A DNA stretch of 64,000 nucleotides from Bacillus cereus ATCC 14579 (GCF_000007825.1 NC_004722.1:446001-510000); one strand, 5' to 3'; counted from the first letter of the stretch, positions 25,130 through 34,425 are shown. The notes: a model not told the origin generated them from the sequence alone. Numbers and translations: made by a program.

Positions 25130-26632
25130 ATGTTGCAGTTTTTACAACGTATTGGTAAAGCTTTAATGCTTCCGATCGCAGTACTACCAGCAGCAGGATT
25201 ATTGCTTCGTTTAGGGCAACCAGATGTATTTGATATTCCTGTTATGGCACAGGCCGGCGCAGCAGTTTTTGATAACTTAGCACTTATTTTTGCAATTGGT
25301 ATTGCAATCGGTCTTTCAGTGGATGGTAGTGGTGCAGCAGGTCTTGCAGGTGCAATTGGTTATCTTGTTATGAAAAATAGTATTGATGCACTTAGCAAAG
25401 GGTATTCAACTGCTGAATTACAAGGTAAATTAGGTAAAGTCCAAGATTTAATAGGTAATAGCGCAAATGTAGATCCATCTAAGCTTGCGGATACAATGAC
25501 ACAAGTATCTAAGGCTGCTGAATTATCGACTAAAGTAGATATGAAAGTTTTAGGTGGTATTATTGTTGGTGTTATAGCAGGACTTCTTTATAATAAATTC
25601 CATAAGATTAAACTTCCAGAATGGTTAGGTTTCTTTGCTGGAAAACGTTTCGTTCCAATTGTTACATCAGTTGTGATGCTGATATTAGGAATTCTATTTG
25701 CACAAATTTGGCCAACAATTCAAAATGGTATTGATGCATTAGCTCATGGAATTGTTAATTTAGGTGCAATTGGTTCAGGATTATTTGGTTTATTAAACCG
25801 TTTATTAATCCCAATTGGTTTACACCACGTAATGAACACATACTTCTGGTTTGTATTTGGGGACTTTACAAATGCAGCAGGTAATGTTGTTAATGGTGAT
25901 ATTGCTCGTTTCCTTGCAGGTGACAAAACAGCAGGTATGTTTATGACTGGTTTCTTCCCAGTTATGATGTTCGGTTTACCAGCAGCATGTTTCGCAATGA
26001 TTGCAGCTGCTAAACCAGAAAAGCGTAAAGCAGTTACTGGTATGTTAGCTGGTCTAGCATTAACTTCATTCTTAACTGGTATTACAGAGCCTATTGAATT
26101 CTCATTCATGTTCTTATCACCAGTATTATATGGTATTCATGCTGTACTAACAGGTCTTTCTTTATTCATTACAACATCACTTGGCATTCATGATGGTTTC
26201 TCATTTAGTGCCGGTGCAATCGATTATGCTTTAAACTTCGGTATTGCAACAAAACCAGTCTTACTAGCAGGTATCGGTTTAATTTACGCAGCAATTTATT
26301 TCATAGTATTCTACTTCTTAATTAAGAAGTTCGATTTAAAAACTCCTGGTCGTGAAGATGACGATGAGTTAGTTGAAGATGGTGATGCACCAGTTGCAGG
26401 TTCAATTGGTGAAACTTACGTAGCAGCTTTAGGCGGAAAAGAAAACTTAACAGTTATTGATAACTGTGCAACACGTCTACGCTTACAAGTAAAAGATGCT
26501 GGTCAAGTAAATGAAGCAGCATTAAAACGTGCTGGTGCAAAAGGTGTTATGAAATTAAGTAATACTAGTGTACAAGTTATCGTAGGTACAAATGTTGAAT
26601 CTGTTGCCGATGATATGAAAAAACACGTATAA
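25130..26632 (+). CDS. nagE: N-acetylglucosamine PTS IIBC component
   Basis: 500-residue phosphotransferase permease that imports and phosphorylates N-acetylglucosamine. The IIC domain (residues 1-400) has MLPIAVLPAAGLLLRLG, LLIPIGLHHVMN and GITEPIEF (sugar-site Glu). A linker with TPGREDDDE leads to the IIB domain, whose phosphorylated residue is Cys446 in DNCATRLRL. No IIA domain is fused, so IIA comes from another protein. The sequence pattern, including LKTPGREDDD, resembles B. subtilis NagP more than PtsG. A strong AGGGGGAA ribosome-binding site precedes the ATG. Candidate NagR and CcpA sites upstream agree with this substrate. Symbol nagE or nagP. Confidence 0.9.
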   Translation: MLQFLQRIGKALMLPIAVLPAAGLLLRLGQPDVFDIPVMAQAGAAVFDNLALIFAIGIAIGLSVDGSGAAGLAGAIGYLVMKNSIDALSKGYSTAELQGKLGKVQDLIGNSANVDPSKLADTMTQVSKAAELSTKVDMKVLGGIIVGVIAGLLYNKFHKIKLPEWLGFFAGKRFVPIVTSVVMLILGILFAQIWPTIQNGIDALAHGIVNLGAIGSGLFGLLNRLLIPIGLHHVMNTYFWFVFGDFTNAAGNVVNGDIARFLAGDKTAGMFMTGFFPVMMFGLPAACFAMIAAAKPEKRKAVTGMLAGLALTSFLTGITEPIEFSFMFLSPVLYGIHAVLTGLSLFITTSLGIHDGFSFSAGAIDYALNFGIATKPVLLAGIGLIYAAIYFIVFYFLIKKFDLKTPGREDDDELVEDGDAPVAGSIGETYVAALGGKENLTVIDNCATRLRLQVKDAGQVNEAALKRAGAKGVMKLSNTSVQVIVGTNVESVADDMKKHV

Positions 26633-26639
26633 ATAATGA

Positions 26640-26702
26640 GATAAGAGGATGTCCCAAAAGATTGATAACATCAATTTTTTAGAGGATATCCTCTTTTTTT
26701 TG
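26640..26702 (+). terminator. Terminator after nagE
   Basis: AAGAGGAT pairs with ATCCTCTT across about 35 bases, and an inner GAGGATATCCTC palindrome is next to a long T run. The exact fold is uncertain but the T run is clear. Confidence 0.65.
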
Positions 26703-26885
26703 TTAATAATTTAACGGGAATCTTACTTTTGTAAATTTTCTTTTTCTTTTTTGTACATATAGGTTGGTAATATGTGCAGTGCGTGATAAAGTAGGGATGA
26801 TATAGAATGGATTATCCATAATCTACTAAAACGAATCTTTAGTAGAGGAATTAAATTATTGGTGAGTAAGGGGAAAAAAGCAATT

Positions 26886-28133
26886 ATGGATCAGGAAAAA
26901 AATAATGCGAATGGGAAAGCACATCGGCCGATTGTATACATAAAAAGAACAATCATTCTCGTCTTACTATTATCACTTGTATATTTCATGTATACAAAAA
27001 TTGTTGCGCATAATAAGAAAGAAGAAACTTTAAAAGCGGCAGCAGAAATGAAGAAACAAGAAGAGTTAAAAAAGAAAGAAGAAAAAAAGAAACAAGAAGT
27101 ACAGAAGCAAAAACAAAAAGAGCAGGAAGAACAAATGAAGCAAGCGCAAGCAGCGGAGAAACCTGCTGAAGGACCACCTCAAGAAATTAATGAAAACGCT
27201 CAATTGGACCAGTATTTACAAAACGCAGGATTTAGCGGGACAGCTGTTATTGTGAAGAACGGAAAAGTTCTTCTGAATAAAGGGTACGGTATGGCAAATA
27301 AAGAGCAGCAAGTACCGAATAATTCAGAGACGACTTTTTATATTGGTTCTATTTCAAAGGCGTTTGTAGCAACTGCTATTATGCAATTGAAAGATCAAAA
27401 TAAATTACAAGTAGAAGATACTGTTGCGAAGTATATTCCAGATTTTCCACAAGGTAATAATATTCAGCTAAAACATCTATTAACACATACATCAGGGATT
27501 CCCGAATATGAGCAGGGAAAAGAAGATATTTCTCATGAAGAACTGATAAAGCGGATAGGAAATCAAAAGCGTATTGGTGGTCCGGGAGAGAAGTGGAAGT
27601 ATTCTGATTCGAACTACTCTATACTTGCTTATATTGCAGAGAAGGTAAGTGGGCAGTCACTCGAAGAATATATTAAACAACATATTTTTGCTACTGCGGG
27701 TATGAAACATTCTGGCTTTGGCACAGCGTTAGAACAAACAAGATTCCCATCAACGGGTTATAAAATAGTAAATAATAATATGACAACACCTAATATTCCA
27801 AGCATGTCACAACTTTATGGTTGTGGTGATATATATACGAGTGCACATGATTTATATTTATTTAATGAGGCGTTATACTCTGGAAAATTAATTTCAAAAG
27901 AGAGTTACGATCAAATGTTTACGGGTGGAAAAAAGGATTACGGGTTTGGATGGTACGTAGACCCAGGAAGCTATTCGAATCATGGTGTAATGCCAGGTTG
28001 GAATTGCTTAAACGGATTTAGTAAAAATGGTAGTGTATATGTTGTTTTATTATCTAACATTCAAAATAATATTAAATCATTTGGTAAAGTGAATAATGAC
28101 ATTTATTCGATATTGCGGAATATTGAAGTGTAA
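26886..28133 (+). CDS. Membrane-anchored beta-lactamase-fold serine hydrolase
   Basis: About 415 residues: a short basic N-terminus, one membrane anchor (TIILVLLLSLVYFMY), a Lys/Glu/Gln-rich coiled-coil segment (about 43-100), then a class C beta-lactamase/penicillin-binding-like domain. Catalytic Ser155-x-x-Lys158 is in GSISKAF, followed by the Tyr motif YSDSNYS and HGVMPGWNCLNG near the end. It probably hydrolyses or transfers a D-amino peptide at the cell surface (PBP4*/AmpH-like); the substrate is unknown. The start is uncertain: AAGGGG is 12 bases before ATG 26886, while TTG 26859 has GAGGAA at good spacing. Confidence 0.83.
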   Translation: MDQEKNNANGKAHRPIVYIKRTIILVLLLSLVYFMYTKIVAHNKKEETLKAAAEMKKQEELKKKEEKKKQEVQKQKQKEQEEQMKQAQAAEKPAEGPPQEINENAQLDQYLQNAGFSGTAVIVKNGKVLLNKGYGMANKEQQVPNNSETTFYIGSISKAFVATAIMQLKDQNKLQVEDTVAKYIPDFPQGNNIQLKHLLTHTSGIPEYEQGKEDISHEELIKRIGNQKRIGGPGEKWKYSDSNYSILAYIAEKVSGQSLEEYIKQHIFATAGMKHSGFGTALEQTRFPSTGYKIVNNNMTTPNIPSMSQLYGCGDIYTSAHDLYLFNEALYSGKLISKESYDQMFTGGKKDYGFGWYVDPGSYSNHGVMPGWNCLNGFSKNGSVYVVLLSNIQNNIKSFGKVNNDIYSILRNIEV

Positions 28134-28134
28134 G

Positions 28135-28160
28135 AAACTATCCTTTTGGATAGTTTTTTT
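28135..28160 (+). terminator. Intrinsic terminator
   Basis: Stem AAACTATCC / GGATAGTTT with loop TTTT and a T run, directly after the serine hydrolase stop. Confidence 0.88.
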
Positions 28161-28209
28161 TTATGCTCTGAAACAAATATTTCTTTTAGAAAATGTATGT
28201 CTTACCTAT

Positions 28210-28237
28210 CACAAAAATATCCATTTTGTATACATTA
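28210..28237 (+). promoter_or_regulatory. Possible mother-cell sigma (SigK/SigE) promoter
   Basis: CAC, then 16 bases, then TATACATTA. This fits the SigK pattern (AC, N16-17, CATANNNTA) with one mismatch, and the -10 also resembles SigE CATACAHT at 7 of 8 positions. It is about 50 bases before the first gene of the glycan operon. Confidence 0.35.
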
Positions 28238-28289
28238 AGATGTATGGATGTAAAATTTTATAATCTAAAAATAATAGGAGGAGAAGTGT

Positions 28290-28691
28290 ATGTGTCTGTT
28301 CAGAAAATATTGGCATAAATTATCAAGATTGTTTAATAGACAATTAGATTATTTTTTAGATAATAAGTTATTGCCTGCTGTGGAAAGACTTTTATTTTCA
28401 CAAAACTTCGCGAGGTTTATTCAAAGAAACTCTAAGCAAGCTACGGAAGAAGTTATTGAATCAAGTAGATTTCAATCTATTATTTGTAACATTTTAAAAG
28501 AATGCAATACATCACCTTTTAAAGAAATTGCAAAGCAGTATTTAGGTAAAAACGTAGAAATTACGGTGACAGTTGGACAATTAACAGGTGTTATTGTAGC
28601 AGTTGGTGATGACTTCTTAACATTGCAAGAAGGAATAGGAACAGAGGTTTTATTACCATTTATAAGTATTATATCAATTAAAGAAGCGTAA
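28290..28691 (+). CDS. DUF2642-like protein with basic N-terminus
   Basis: 133 residues. The first 85 are helical and basic (MCLFRKYWHKLSRLFNRQLD). The last 50 residues (YLGKNVEITVTVGQLTGVIVAVGDDFLTLQEGIGTEVLLPF) form a small all-beta domain resembling DUF2642/YuzF or an Sm-like barrel seen in some spore coat proteins. GGAGGAGA precedes the ATG. It is 16 bases before a shorter relative, and both lead an operon of sugar-nucleotide and glycosyltransferase genes, which suggests a role at the spore or cell surface. That role is inferred. Confidence 0.65.
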   Translation: MCLFRKYWHKLSRLFNRQLDYFLDNKLLPAVERLLFSQNFARFIQRNSKQATEEVIESSRFQSIICNILKECNTSPFKEIAKQYLGKNVEITVTVGQLTGVIVAVGDDFLTLQEGIGTEVLLPFISIISIKEA

Positions 28692-28707
28692 GAAAGGAGA
28701 CTTATAT

Positions 28708-28902
28708 ATGTTATTTACTGATGAATTACGTAACCATGTTGGCGAACTAGTGCAAGTTGTGACAGCTGTAGAAATCATTGCAGGCGTTCTTTTATCTGTG
28801 ACGGATGGGGCAGTAATTGTTCGTACTTCTCCTTCTTATGGACCACCAGAAGATGTAGTTGTGCGTATTCCTATTATTGCTTATGTTCGCTTGGAAGGGT
28901 AA
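28708..28902 (+). CDS. Small DUF2642-like protein
   Basis: 64-residue protein similar to the C-terminal domain of the gene before it: HVGELVQVVTAVEIIAGVLLSVTDGAVIVRTS followed by VVVRIPIIAYVRL. It is nearly all beta strand with no catalytic motif. AAAGGAGA precedes the ATG. It is in the middle of the operon, 13 bases before the first tandem glycosyltransferase. It is probably a structural or assembly protein. Confidence 0.65.
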   Translation: MLFTDELRNHVGELVQVVTAVEIIAGVLLSVTDGAVIVRTSPSYGPPEDVVVRIPIIAYVRLEG

Positions 28903-28915
28903 GAGTGATACAAGT

Positions 28916-30460
28916 ATGAGAGTGTCAGTTGTTATTCCAGTGCATAATGAAGCAAGTACTTTATCAAAAGTTTTAGTAGAGGTAAGAAAACTCGAACCAT
29001 ATGAAGTTATCATAGTAGATAATGGATCTACAGATGGGACGAAGGAAATAGCATTACAGCATAATTGCCGTGTGATTTATTATAGAGATTCTCTTGGTAA
29101 TGATGTGGGACGGGCAATTGGTGCTAGAGAAGCAAAAGGTGAGATTGTTTTGTTTTTAGATGGTGATATCGTCATGAAAAGTGAAGAATTATACAATTTT
29201 ATTAAAGGAATACGACAAGGGCATGAGATTGTTTTAAATAATTTAACATGGTCCGTTTACTTGAAGATGAGACCGCATTATACGACGGTTGGAAAATATA
29301 TGTTAAATCGTTATTTGAACAAGAAAGAGTTTGTTGTAGGATCTTTAATTGCAATACCACATGCGATAAGTCGTAAAGTGATTGAAAAACTGGGGTGGTG
29401 GAATTTAGCAGATCCAGCATTATTTCAAGCGATGGCGATGTCTAGAGGAGTAGATATTTCTGATATGGCTTCAGTTGATGTCATCTACACAAATAAAGTT
29501 CGACCTGTGCATACTGGTACATCACCTGGCTCTCCTTATCCGAAAGCGACTAGTCGTATTATGGGTGATCATTTGCGAGCTTTACAATACGTAATCGAAA
29601 CATATGGTAAACGCGGTGGTTTTTCAGAGAACAATAGAGATAGAGAGTTTGTAGGAAAGTATAAACCAGTTTTATTACAAAAGAATAAAGCGAAATATAG
29701 TGCCATTATCCCAGTATCAGAAGAGAAAATAACCATAAGGTCTGTTATAAAAGAAGTGAAAGAAGCAGGTGTAGATGAAATTATAGTTGTCGCGAATGGA
29801 GCAGATGTTGAGACTGTTAAACAGGCAAAGCTAGAGAATGTTATTGTTGTTGAATTTACGAAGGCGCTTGGACATAATGTAGCACGAGCAATAGGTGCCA
29901 TGCATGCTACGGCAGATATTTGTTTATTCGTTGATAGTGATCTTGTTATTCCAGCAAAAAAACTCACTCTATTTTTACATGCTGTTGAAGATGGAAATGA
30001 CGTGGTGTTAAATGATTTACAATGCTTATTAGATATGTTTCATCCAGCAGATCCAATTAGTATGGGAAAATACTTTGTGAATTTGATAGCGAAACGACCA
30101 GATTTATGGAATAACTCACTAACTGCTGTACCACATGCCATTCATAAGAAGGTAATAGAGAAAATAGGATATGATTCCCTTATCATTCCGCCATTAGCAC
30201 AAGTGAAAGCTATTTTAGAAGGATTCTCTATTACAACAGTAGAGTTAGTAGATGTTATAAAAACAAATCGCGTACGTCCAGAGCAACACGAATTTGTAAA
30301 TGGGCGTATTTCAGCATTTGATCGTATTTTCGGTGATCAACTTGAAGCGGTTGCGTATTTATTACAATGTACGGACGAACGTGGTGGTTTTACAGATGGA
30401 GATAGAGATAGAGATGTAATTCAACAATTGAGAAGGGAAGAAGAGAATACAAATGAATAG
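28916..30460 (+). CDS. Tandem GT2 glycosyltransferase A
   Basis: 514 residues made of two GT-A modules. Module 1 (about 1-245) has VSVVIPVHNEASTL, VDNGSTDGT, LGNDVGRAIG, DxD-type LFLDGDIV and ends RGGFSENNRDREF. Module 2 (about 260-514) has SAIIPVSEEKITI, ANGADVET, LGHNVARAIG, LFVDSDLV and ends RGGFTDGDRDRDV. Module 2 has lost the usual NGS/T motif (NGA) and may be less active. ATG 28916 is the plausible start with a weak GAAGGG site; translational coupling to the gene before it is likely. It overlaps the dehydrogenase gene by 8 bases. Substrate sugar unknown. Confidence 0.85.
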   Translation: MRVSVVIPVHNEASTLSKVLVEVRKLEPYEVIIVDNGSTDGTKEIALQHNCRVIYYRDSLGNDVGRAIGAREAKGEIVLFLDGDIVMKSEELYNFIKGIRQGHEIVLNNLTWSVYLKMRPHYTTVGKYMLNRYLNKKEFVVGSLIAIPHAISRKVIEKLGWWNLADPALFQAMAMSRGVDISDMASVDVIYTNKVRPVHTGTSPGSPYPKATSRIMGDHLRALQYVIETYGKRGGFSENNRDREFVGKYKPVLLQKNKAKYSAIIPVSEEKITIRSVIKEVKEAGVDEIIVVANGADVETVKQAKLENVIVVEFTKALGHNVARAIGAMHATADICLFVDSDLVIPAKKLTLFLHAVEDGNDVVLNDLQCLLDMFHPADPISMGKYFVNLIAKRPDLWNNSLTAVPHAIHKKVIEKIGYDSLIIPPLAQVKAILEGFSITTVELVDVIKTNRVRPEQHEFVNGRISAFDRIFGDQLEAVAYLLQCTDERGGFTDGDRDRDVIQQLRREEENTNE

Positions 30461-31694
30461 TAGTAAAGTAGCTATTATTGGGCTAGGGTATGTTGGCCTT
30501 CCTTTAGCGGTACATTTTGCAGAAAGAGGGCATACAGTACTTGGATTAGATAAAGATATTAGAAAAATAGACTCAATTATAAAAGGAGAAAGTTATATTC
30601 CGGATGTTTCTTCTAAAGAGTTACAAAGTTTATTGACGAAAAAAAAATTAACAGTAAATACACCGGATCAAGGCATTGCTGATTTTCAAAATAGTGATTA
30701 TGTTATTGTCACTGTCCCGACTCCAATTAATGAACAAAGAGAACCAGACTTAAGTGCCCTCATTTCAGCTTCGCATTATATACAACAAAACCTTCAAAAA
30801 GGACAAACCTTCATTTTTGAAAGCTCCACATATCCAGGCACACTTGAAGAAGTCATCCTACCTATTATTTCTCAAAATGGTAAAAAGGTAGGGGAAGATT
30901 TCTATATCGGATATTCCCCTGAGAGAATTGATCCAGCAAATAGTCAATATTCAGTTCAAGCTATTCCAAAAGTTATTAGTGGACAAACAGAAAAGTGTAA
31001 ACAAAAGGTACAGGATTTATATAGTACCATTTTTGACGAAGTTGTACCTGTTAGCTCTCCGAAAGTAGCAGAGATGTGCAAGCTATTTGAAAATATTCAG
31101 CGCTTAGTTAACATTTCTTTAGTAAATGAACTAAACACACTATGTGAAAGTTTAGGCATTGATTTTTATGAGGCCATTGAAGCGGCATCTACAAAACCAT
31201 TTGGGTTTACTCCGTATTGGCCAGGGCCAGGGATAGGGGGACACTGTATTCCCGTAGACCCTTTATATTTTCAATGGAGAATAAAAAAGAATGGGGCAAT
31301 TAGTCAATTAATTGAGGCTGCACATATAATTAATGAAGAAATGCCAGAGAAAATGGTCCGGAAAGTAAAAAGTGTGGTGCAATTACCTGCAACGGTGTTA
31401 ATTGTAGGGATTGCGTATAAAAAAGATGTAAATGATTTGAGAGAATCACCAGCGTTACCGATTATTCAATTATTAAGAAATCAAGGATACGAGATAGAAT
31501 ATCATGATCCTTATATTTCTTCCGCAGAAATTGGAGATAAGGTGTACCAATCTGTTTCTTTAGATGAAGAAAAAGTTAAAAAAGCGGATTGTATTTTAAT
31601 TTTAACGGATCATTCTAATATTGATTGGAAGCTTTTTAAAGGAATGGATCGAGTAATAGATACACGCGGGATTGTAAAGAAGGTGAGTAAATGA
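30453..31694 (+). CDS. UDP-sugar dehydrogenase (Ugd/WecC family)
   Basis: NAD-dependent oxidation of a nucleotide sugar to its uronic acid, 413 residues. The Rossmann motif IGLGYVGLPLAV is at the N-terminus, followed by VTVPTP and STYPGT. Catalytic Cys265 is in GGHCIPVDP. The C-terminal domain has VGIAYKKDVNDLRESPA. The family includes UDP-glucose and UDP-N-acetylmannosamine dehydrogenases; the exact sugar cannot be read. It overlaps the previous gene by 8 bases and shares ATGA with the next, so the group is one operon. Confidence 0.88.
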   Translation: MNSSKVAIIGLGYVGLPLAVHFAERGHTVLGLDKDIRKIDSIIKGESYIPDVSSKELQSLLTKKKLTVNTPDQGIADFQNSDYVIVTVPTPINEQREPDLSALISASHYIQQNLQKGQTFIFESSTYPGTLEEVILPIISQNGKKVGEDFYIGYSPERIDPANSQYSVQAIPKVISGQTEKCKQKVQDLYSTIFDEVVPVSSPKVAEMCKLFENIQRLVNISLVNELNTLCESLGIDFYEAIEAASTKPFGFTPYWPGPGIGGHCIPVDPLYFQWRIKKNGAISQLIEAAHIINEEMPEKMVRKVKSVVQLPATVLIVGIAYKKDVNDLRESPALPIIQLLRNQGYEIEYHDPYISSAEIGDKVYQSVSLDEEKVKKADCILILTDHSNIDWKLFKGMDRVIDTRGIVKKVSK

Positions 31695-32656
31695 GTAAGA
31701 AATGTTTAATTACAGGTGGGGCCGGATTTATCGGGTCGCATTTAGCTGAAGAGTTGATGAGAAGAGGTTATGAGGTCACTGTTGTGGATAACTTTTATAA
31801 AGGTAAAAATAAGTACCATAAAGAGTTAATGAAAGAAATCCGTGTTATTCCAATAAGTGTTTTAGATAAAAATTCTATTTATGAATTAGTAGATCAGCAT
31901 GATGTCGTGTTTCATTTAGCAGCAATTTTAGGTGTGAAAACAACAATGGAAAAAAGTATAGAGCTCATAGAAACGAATTTTGATGGGACAAGAAATGTTT
32001 TACAAGCAGCGTTAAAAGGAAAGAAGAAAGTAGTTTTTGCTTCTACTTCAGAAGTATATGGTAAGGCCAAGCCGCCTTTCTCTGAAGAGGGAGATCGATT
32101 GTACGGGGCAACTTCTAAAATTCGTTGGAGTTATGCAGTTTGTAAAACGTTGGAAGAGACATTATGTTTAGGGTACGCATTAGAAGGTTTACCAGTAACG
32201 ATTGTTCGATACTTTAATATTTATGGTCCAAGAGCGAAAGATGGTCCATATGCAGGAGTAATCCCGCGATTTATCCGCGCGGCACTGCAAGGAGAAGACA
32301 TTCTCGTATATGGAGATGGAAAGCAGACACGTTGTTTTACGTATGTAAGTGATGCGGTAGAGGCAACGATTCGGGCAATGGATGAGAAGGTAAATGGTGA
32401 GATTATTAATATAGGTTCTGAGAATGAAAAGAGCATAAAAGAAGTAGCAGAAGTAATTAAAAAATTAACGAATTCTTCTTCGAAGATTGTCCAAGTGCCT
32501 TTTGAAGAAGTATATCCTCATGGTTTTGAAGAAATTCCAAATAGAAGACCAGATGTAACAAAATTAAAAGAGCTTGTTCAATTTCAGGCGAAAGTAACGT
32601 GGGAAAACGGATTGAAGGAAACAATTAAGTGGTTTCGTGAACAAAACAATGGCTAA
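31691..32656 (+). CDS. NAD-dependent sugar epimerase/dehydratase
   Basis: Extended short-chain dehydrogenase of 321 residues acting on a nucleotide sugar. NAD motif GGAGFIGSHLAEEL, HLAAILGVKTTM, the STSEVYG segment and the catalytic Tyr-x-x-x-Lys in SYAVCK, followed by RYFNIYGPRA. It fits UDP-glucuronate decarboxylase, 4-epimerase or dehydratase types; being coupled to a UDP-sugar dehydrogenase favours an enzyme that uses a uronic acid. AAGGTGA lies before the ATG, which overlaps the dehydrogenase stop. Confidence 0.87.
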   Translation: MSKKCLITGGAGFIGSHLAEELMRRGYEVTVVDNFYKGKNKYHKELMKEIRVIPISVLDKNSIYELVDQHDVVFHLAAILGVKTTMEKSIELIETNFDGTRNVLQAALKGKKKVVFASTSEVYGKAKPPFSEEGDRLYGATSKIRWSYAVCKTLEETLCLGYALEGLPVTIVRYFNIYGPRAKDGPYAGVIPRFIRAALQGEDILVYGDGKQTRCFTYVSDAVEATIRAMDEKVNGEIINIGSENEKSIKEVAEVIKKLTNSSSKIVQVPFEEVYPHGFEEIPNRRPDVTKLKELVQFQAKVTWENGLKETIKWFREQNNG

Positions 32657-34193
32657 GTCATTATCTGTTATTATTCCTGCATGTAATGAGGTCGATACGA
32701 TTTCAGACGTTATTCAATCGGTAAGACCATTAAATCCAGTAGAAATCATTGTAGTAGCAAACGGTTGTAATGATGGAACAGAAGATGTTGCAGATCGTTT
32801 AGGGTGTAAAGTAATCAAGCATACAGAGCTACTAGGGAACGATGTTGGACGTGCAGTCGGCGCAAAACATGCGATAGGTGATGTATTACTATTCATAGAT
32901 GGTGATTTTGCTATTCCAACTTCAAAATTAAAATTATTCCTTAATCCGATTTTATACGATCAGGCAGATGTAGTTTTAAATAATTTGGATGCATTATTTT
33001 TAAAAAGGCAAAAAACCACTTCTATTACAGTATGGCGCCAAATATTAAATGCAATGTTAGAGCGTGAAGAATTAAAAATGAATTCTTTATTAGATGTACC
33101 TCATGCGCTGACGAAAGAAGTCGTTCAAAGCATCGGATATGAATGTTTTGTTAATCCTATTGTGGCTCATTTACGCCTAGTTCAAAGTAAATGGAGAATT
33201 AGTCGTCATTGTGCTATTGACGTTATTACGCCGAATAAATTTCGTCCATTCCAGCATGCTGCATATGGGACAAATCTTTCCCAATCTGAAAAAAGAATGA
33301 TAGGTGATCATATAGAAGCAGTAGCAGAACGGATATTAAGCAGTGATGAGCGCGGAGGATATTATGATGGAAATAGGAAAAGGGATAGTGTCTATCATAC
33401 TTTAAGTTTTGAAGAGTTTTATCAAGGGTGGGGTGTTACATCTGATTTCTATAAAGGAAAGCAACTATCGGTTGTTATTCCCGTACAAGATGAAGAGAAA
33501 ACAATTGGAAACGTTATAGAAGAGCTTCGCAAAATTGAACCCTTCGAAATTATCGTTGTCGTAAATGGTTCGTCAGATAAAACGAAAAAAATTGCAAAAG
33601 ACAAAGGGGCAACGACAATTGTATATAAAGAAGCACTCGGAAATGATGTGGGGCGCTCACTTGGAACGTATTTTGCAAAAGGAGAAATTGTGTTATTTAT
33701 AGATGGCGATTTTGTTATTCCAGCGAGTGAGCTATATCCTTTTGCGAAAGCTATTGCAGATGGAACAGATGTTGCATTAAATGATCTAAATCATTATTTA
33801 GATTTAAGAGTACCGCTTCATCTTGTAACTGCATTTAAATATGCATTAAATTTAGCTTGTGATAGAAAAGATCTAGGCGTAGGCTCTCTTATCGCTGTAC
33901 CGAATGCGTTTAGCCGTAAGTGTTTGAAAGAAATTGGGTATAGATCTTTACTGGCGCCGTGTGTAGCCCAAGTGAAAGCTATTCTTTCAGGATTTGAAGT
34001 TGCATGTGTAAGTCGTGTTGAGGTCGATAAGATGAACCGTATTCGTCCCAGTGAACATTTTGCTAAAATAGGTCATCCACCAGCTGTACTTCGAATTATA
34101 GGTGATCATATAGAAGGACTAGATCAAATAATTGCATTAACAGACAATCGTGGCGGATTCTATGATGGCAATAGAAAAAGAGATGTTTTATAG
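32649..34193 (+). CDS. Tandem GT2 glycosyltransferase B
   Basis: 514 residues, the same length as glycosyltransferase A, again with two GT-A modules. Module 1: LSVIIPACNEVDTI, ANGCNDGT, LGNDVGRAVG, LFIDGDFAI and end motif RGGYYDGNRKRD. Module 2 (from about 272): LSVVIPVQDEEKTI, NGSSDKT, LGNDVGRSLG, LFIDGDFVI and end motif RGGFYDGNRKRD. All four modules in the operon share the terminal motif, which points to duplication. ATG 32649 forms the overlap ATGGCTAA with the gene before it. It is the last gene of the operon and a terminator follows. Confidence 0.85.
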   Translation: MAKSLSVIIPACNEVDTISDVIQSVRPLNPVEIIVVANGCNDGTEDVADRLGCKVIKHTELLGNDVGRAVGAKHAIGDVLLFIDGDFAIPTSKLKLFLNPILYDQADVVLNNLDALFLKRQKTTSITVWRQILNAMLEREELKMNSLLDVPHALTKEVVQSIGYECFVNPIVAHLRLVQSKWRISRHCAIDVITPNKFRPFQHAAYGTNLSQSEKRMIGDHIEAVAERILSSDERGGYYDGNRKRDSVYHTLSFEEFYQGWGVTSDFYKGKQLSVVIPVQDEEKTIGNVIEELRKIEPFEIIVVVNGSSDKTKKIAKDKGATTIVYKEALGNDVGRSLGTYFAKGEIVLFIDGDFVIPASELYPFAKAIADGTDVALNDLNHYLDLRVPLHLVTAFKYALNLACDRKDLGVGSLIAVPNAFSRKCLKEIGYRSLLAPCVAQVKAILSGFEVACVSRVEVDKMNRIRPSEHFAKIGHPPAVLRIIGDHIEGLDQIIALTDNRGGFYDGNRKRDVL

Positions 34194-34198
34194 AAGTA

Positions 34199-34234
34199 AC
34201 AAAAAAAGTGTACAACATGTGTACACTTTTTTGT
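34199..34234 (+). terminator. Terminator of the glycan operon
   Basis: Stem ACAAAAAAAGTGTACA / TGTACACTTTTTTGT, loop ACATG, six bases after the stop of glycosyltransferase B. Confidence 0.88.
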
Positions 34235-34407
34235 TCTGTTATAAAAACTATAACAGATTAGGAGATAAGAGTATTACAGCTCTACAATGGGTATTGTTCT
34301 TATATTACAAAATAGGACTCGTATATAAGGATACCAAAAAAATACAATTAAGGAAAGGGTTAATTTTAAAGACTTTTAAATGAAGTTAACACTATATATA
34401 TAGTAGT

Positions 34408-34425
34408 TTGCTCAACATTTCACAA
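34408..34425 (+). promoter_or_regulatory. Candidate Rex site upstream of pflB
   Basis: TTGCTCA-ACAT-TTCACAA matches 11 of 14 positions of the Rex consensus TTGTGAA-N4-TTCACAA; the right half is perfect. It is 110 bases before pflB, where redox control of fermentation would be expected. I found no clear Fnr box. Confidence 0.35.

Noticed and set aside
34150..34383. Open frame across the end of glycosyltransferase B and the terminator
   Set aside because: It runs through a terminator hairpin in another frame and has no start signal.
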